Shown here: piece after piece, positions 5,148 through 7,873 of the stretch
How the letters are laid out: every line of letters starts with the position of its first letter
How positions within the stretch are numbered: position 1 is the first letter of the stretch
From: Erysipelotrichaceae bacterium
Lineage (GTDB): Bacteria > Bacillota_I > Bacilli_A > Erysipelotrichales > Erysipelotrichaceae
Direction: 5' to 3'
Length of the DNA: 7,873 nucleotides
Assembly: GCA_003446295.1 (NCBI GenBank)
Contig: DMBB01000154.1
Span: 1,361-9,233, forward strand
Translations under genes and position numbers: made by a program
The notes under the pieces: generated by a model
Seen by the model: the letters and a program-made list of their open reading frames with translations, nothing else
What the model was told of the DNA's origin: nothing
The model's database searches: none

Positions 5148-6701
5148 ATGGCTTTCTACAAAGACAAATACGATGTCATTGTCATCGGCGGAGCACTTGC
5201 CGGAATGAGCTGTGCCATGAAGCTGGCATCAGAAGGAAAATCCGTTCTGATCCTTGAACGGCACAATCTGCCCGGCGGTCTGGCAACATCATTCGTGCGC
5301 AGCGGCATTGAAATGGAAGCGACTCTGCATGAAATGATGTCCATCGGACCTGAGAAACGTCCTTTGTTCATCCGTCAGTACCTGGATGAGATGGGCGTCA
5401 GGATCAACTGGCTGAGAGTGCCCGAAGCTTACAGACTGCTCTCACCCAAAGACAGCATTGACATCGTCATCCACCCCGGCAGAAGGGATGACGGCACCTG
5501 GATCGCAGCTGATGAGATCGAAGCGCAGTATCCGGGTTCAAGAGACGAGGTCAACCGTCTTCTGGAAACATGCAAGAGCGTTTATGAATCCGTGCTCTTC
5601 CTGAACGAAAACACAGCATCCAAGCTGACTCTGCTGCTGAAGCATGAACCGCTGACAAAGACAGCAGGCTACAGCGCACAGGAAGTCATGGACAAGGCAT
5701 TCCATCTGTCCGATGACGTCAAGCATATCCTGTCTGCTTACTGGATCTATGTCGGTCAGCCGATCAGCACGCTCCCGTTCACGATCTATTCCTTCCTGAT
5801 GGCCGACTACCTGCTCGGCGGCAGTTTTGTTGCGAAAGGATTCTCTCACGAGATGTCCGCCGCAATGGCAAAACGATGCGAAGAGCTCGGTGTGCAGTAT
5901 GAATACTGCCAGGATGTTGAAAAGATCCTTGTCAGAAACAATCATGTATACGGCGTCAGGACAAAGCGTGGAGATGAGATCCATTGTGACTACATTGCCA
6001 GCGCACCTTATCCGAATGTCGTATATGCGAAGATGATCGAGCCGCAGTCAGAAGTTCCTGTCATGGCAAGAAAGTATGCCAATGCAATGCCGATGGGCGT
6101 TACGACATTTAGTGTCGTCATGCAGCTGGACAAACGGCCGGAAGAGCTCAACATCAATGATTATTCCGTATTCTCCAGCAATATCCCCTTTGATACGGAC
6201 GTCTTCTGGAAACAGGGCAGAAAGCTCGGGAACTGGTCCAATCTGACGACCATCTGTCTGAACTACGCAAATCCCGATGCAGTACCGGAAGGAAAGACAT
6301 CGCTTTCCATCACATTCCTGCCTCTGCCGGAAGCGTTCATGGATATTACAGCTGATGAATATCAGGACATGAAGCGCTCTGTTGCGAAGCAGATGATCGA
6401 ACAGGTTTCGGAATATCTCGGCGTCGATCTGCTGGAACATATCGAAGAGATCGAGATCGAATCTCCGATGACGATCGCTCATTATGCGAAATCATATCTT
6501 GGCGGCATCTACGGCTACCAGCATTCCATGAACAACTCCGTTGTCGCAAGACTGGAGGATGTTGAAAAGGAAATGTGGATCAAAGGCCTGGTCGGATGCG
6601 CGAGCCATCAGCTGGTAGGCGATGGCATGGCATGCAACATCAACAACGGCAAGATCGCCGCAAAAATGATCCTGGAAGAGATGAAGAAGGAGGCAAAATA
6701 A
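5148..6701 (+). CDS. FAD-dependent oxidoreductase, phytoene desaturase/retinol saturase family; candidate conjugated fatty acid reductase
   Basis: A 517-residue flavoprotein of the CrtI/RetSat group, whose members dehydrogenate, isomerise or saturate polyene double bonds. The N-terminal FAD fold has YDVIVIGGALAGMS (8-21), E37 in LILERH, and LPGGLATS (41-48). Its GxGxxG is altered to GGALAG, so the second glycine is alanine. The C-terminus carries the second FAD segment, about GLVGCASHQLVGDGMACNINNGKIAAKMI, with the GD and GKIAA elements of the family. There is no signal peptide, and no carotenoid genes are nearby. It shares an operator with the linoleate isomerase and is followed one base later by a Fe-S flavin reductase. 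Reduction of a conjugated fatty acid is therefore my preferred role, from context only. A desaturase, or an enzyme on another lipid, remains possible. Confidence 0.85.
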   Translation: MAFYKDKYDVIVIGGALAGMSCAMKLASEGKSVLILERHNLPGGLATSFVRSGIEMEATLHEMMSIGPEKRPLFIRQYLDEMGVRINWLRVPEAYRLLSPKDSIDIVIHPGRRDDGTWIAADEIEAQYPGSRDEVNRLLETCKSVYESVLFLNENTASKLTLLLKHEPLTKTAGYSAQEVMDKAFHLSDDVKHILSAYWIYVGQPISTLPFTIYSFLMADYLLGGSFVAKGFSHEMSAAMAKRCEELGVQYEYCQDVEKILVRNNHVYGVRTKRGDEIHCDYIASAPYPNVVYAKMIEPQSEVPVMARKYANAMPMGVTTFSVVMQLDKRPEELNINDYSVFSSNIPFDTDVFWKQGRKLGNWSNLTTICLNYANPDAVPEGKTSLSITFLPLPEAFMDITADEYQDMKRSVAKQMIEQVSEYLGVDLLEHIEEIEIESPMTIAHYAKSYLGGIYGYQHSMNNSVVARLEDVEKEMWIKGLVGCASHQLVGDGMACNINNGKIAAKMILEEMKKEAK

Positions 6702-6702
6702 A

Positions 6703-7873
6703 ATGAAGATCAATGGTTTTCTGCAGGATGTTCTCGGTTCCTCCCGTGTCGTCAAGGCACGCCGTGAACTCATCAGCAGCGGTTCCGAAACTGCTGTCTT
6801 CCGCGATCCGATCAATGATGTCGCACGTGAGCTTCATCCGGACACAACGCATATCAAAGTCACCAAGGTGGAAGATGTTTCTCCCACAGCCAGAAAATAT
6901 ACATTCGAAGCAGACCAGGGAGATGTCCTTCCGCCCTTCCAGTGCGGCCAGTATGTTTCGATCGATCTGAAGATCGGGGATACGCTGACGACCCGTCCGT
7001 ATTCGATCTGCAGCGCACCGTTTGAAGCACGCACAGGCGAGCATCCGTTCTTCGAGATCACAGTCAGAAACGGCAGACCGGGAGTCGGTTTTGCGTCATG
7101 CTGGTTCTATGAAAATGTCAGAGCCGGCGATACATTTACAGCACATCTGCCCTTCGGACAGTTCTATTACGAACCTCTCCGCGACAGCCGCAATGTCGTT
7201 GCCCTTGCCGGAGGAAGCGGCATCACGCCCTTCTATTCCATGGCCAAAGAGATCGAACACGGCACCCTGGACATCGATCTGACGATCCTGTACGGTTCCG
7301 TGTCCACGAAAGACATCATTCTGGAAAAGCAGCTGAAAGCGATCAGGTCCGATAAAGTGCATTTCGTCAATGTCATTTCCGGTGATGAAGCATATGACGG
7401 AGAAAAGGGATTCCTGACAGCAGAACTCATCAGAAAATACTCCAAAGGAGATACAACATACTTTGTATGCGGACCTCTGGCAATGTATCACTTTGTCAAA
7501 GGCGAGCTTGACAAGCTGGGCGTTCCTTCCAGACGTGTACGTATGGAAGTGTTCGGTGCACCCAGAGACATTGCCTCAGCGGAAGGCTACCCGCAGGACT
7601 TCAAGCCTCAGACATTCAGACTTCATGTCATGAGAGGCATACAGGAAGATATCATTGAAGCATCTTCACTGGAACCCTTCGCAGTGGCACTGGAACGTGC
7701 CGGCATCAAAAACCGTACAAGATGCAGAAGCGGTGCCTGCGGATTCTGCAGATGCCAGGTTCTGGACGGAGAAGTGTTCGTTCCGGCGGAAGGCGATGGC
7801 AGACGCATGGCCGACAAGGAATTCGGATTCGTCCATGCATGTTCCGCATACCCGCTGACAGAATGCACGATCC
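6703..7873 (+). CDS. Flavin reductase with C-terminal 2Fe-2S ferredoxin domain, 3' truncated
   Basis: The frame is open for 390 codons to the right edge. Domains in order: an N-terminal extension (1-50) of unclear role; an FNR-type FAD domain (about 50-160) with the flavin motif RPYSICS (98-104); a pyridine nucleotide domain (about 165-280) with GGSGITP (170-176) and CGPLAM (256-261); and a plant-type ferredoxin domain (about 305 on) with cluster cysteines C341, C346, C349 and C380 (C-x4-C-x2-C-x30-C). It should take electrons from NAD(P)H through FAD to the 2Fe-2S cluster and on to a partner. AAGGAGG (6687-6693) lies inside the end of the preceding gene, and only one base separates that stop from this ATG. 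The pair is thus co-translated, and the saturase-like protein is the obvious partner. Only the tail of the ferredoxin domain is likely missing. Confidence 0.9.
   Translation, partial: MKINGFLQDVLGSSRVVKARRELISSGSETAVFRDPINDVARELHPDTTHIKVTKVEDVSPTARKYTFEADQGDVLPPFQCGQYVSIDLKIGDTLTTRPYSICSAPFEARTGEHPFFEITVRNGRPGVGFASCWFYENVRAGDTFTAHLPFGQFYYEPLRDSRNVVALAGGSGITPFYSMAKEIEHGTLDIDLTILYGSVSTKDIILEKQLKAIRSDKVHFVNVISGDEAYDGEKGFLTAELIRKYSKGDTTYFVCGPLAMYHFVKGELDKLGVPSRRVRMEVFGAPRDIASAEGYPQDFKPQTFRLHVMRGIQEDIIEASSLEPFAVALERAGIKNRTRCRSGACGFCRCQVLDGEVFVPAEGDGRRMADKEFGFVHACSAYPLTECTI

Noticed and set aside
5148..6701. Carotenoid phytoene desaturase or oleate hydratase
   Set aside because: No carotenoid synthesis genes are present, and I do not see the characteristic oleate hydratase sequence features; the C-terminal FAD segment fits the CrtI/RetSat group, so only the family is called, not carotenoid function.
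1..7873. Mobile element, CRISPR array, tRNA or rRNA
   Set aside because: No transposase, integrase, regularly spaced repeats or tRNA-like cloverleaf was seen on either strand; the only notable repeats are the operator pair, one inverted repeat and terminator stems.

Overview
The window reads as a chromosomal stretch of a low-to-mid-GC Firmicute, plausibly a gut Erysipelotrichaceae-type bacterium. That is an inference from strong AGGAGG-type ribosome sites, perfect TATAAT boxes, U-tract terminators, a cre-like site, a GH1 sugar-hydrolase start and a FadR-type GntR regulator; no marker gene fixes the taxonomy. There are nine genes, two cut by the window ends, and no RNA gene, mobile element or CRISPR array was seen.

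Left edge (1-489): the first ten codons of a GH1 glycosidase on the minus strand, then a well-formed terminator and a small 83-codon gene of unknown function with its own extended -10 promoter and a cre-like site. Region 490-2794 (minus strand): a tight three-gene operon whose genes overlap by ATGA, encoding an AMP-forming acyl ligase, a free-standing acyl carrier protein and an acyl-ACP thioesterase. Together these can load an acyl chain onto a dedicated carrier and release it again.

Region 2898-4253 (plus): a clear homologue of the Propionibacterium (Cutibacterium) acnes polyunsaturated fatty acid isomerase, the FAD enzyme that turns linoleate into conjugated linoleate. It ends at a strong hairpin terminator shared with a convergent FadR-type GntR regulator (4305-5015, minus). 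Divergent from the regulator is a second operon (5148 to the window end, plus): a FAD protein of the phytoene desaturase/retinol saturase family, and one base later a flavin reductase with a C-terminal plant-type 2Fe-2S domain, which runs off the end.

Two nearly identical 16-bp sites containing TGGTnnnACCA, the FadR-subfamily operator pattern, sit just downstream of the -10 boxes of the isomerase and the saturase-like gene. This links the loci into one probable regulon. The most economical reading is a polyunsaturated fatty acid biohydrogenation locus: isomerise to a conjugated diene, then reduce one double bond with electrons delivered by the Fe-S flavoprotein. The ligase/ACP/thioesterase operon may present the substrate as an acyl-ACP. 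The isomerase call is strong; the pathway and the carrier-bound idea are inference.
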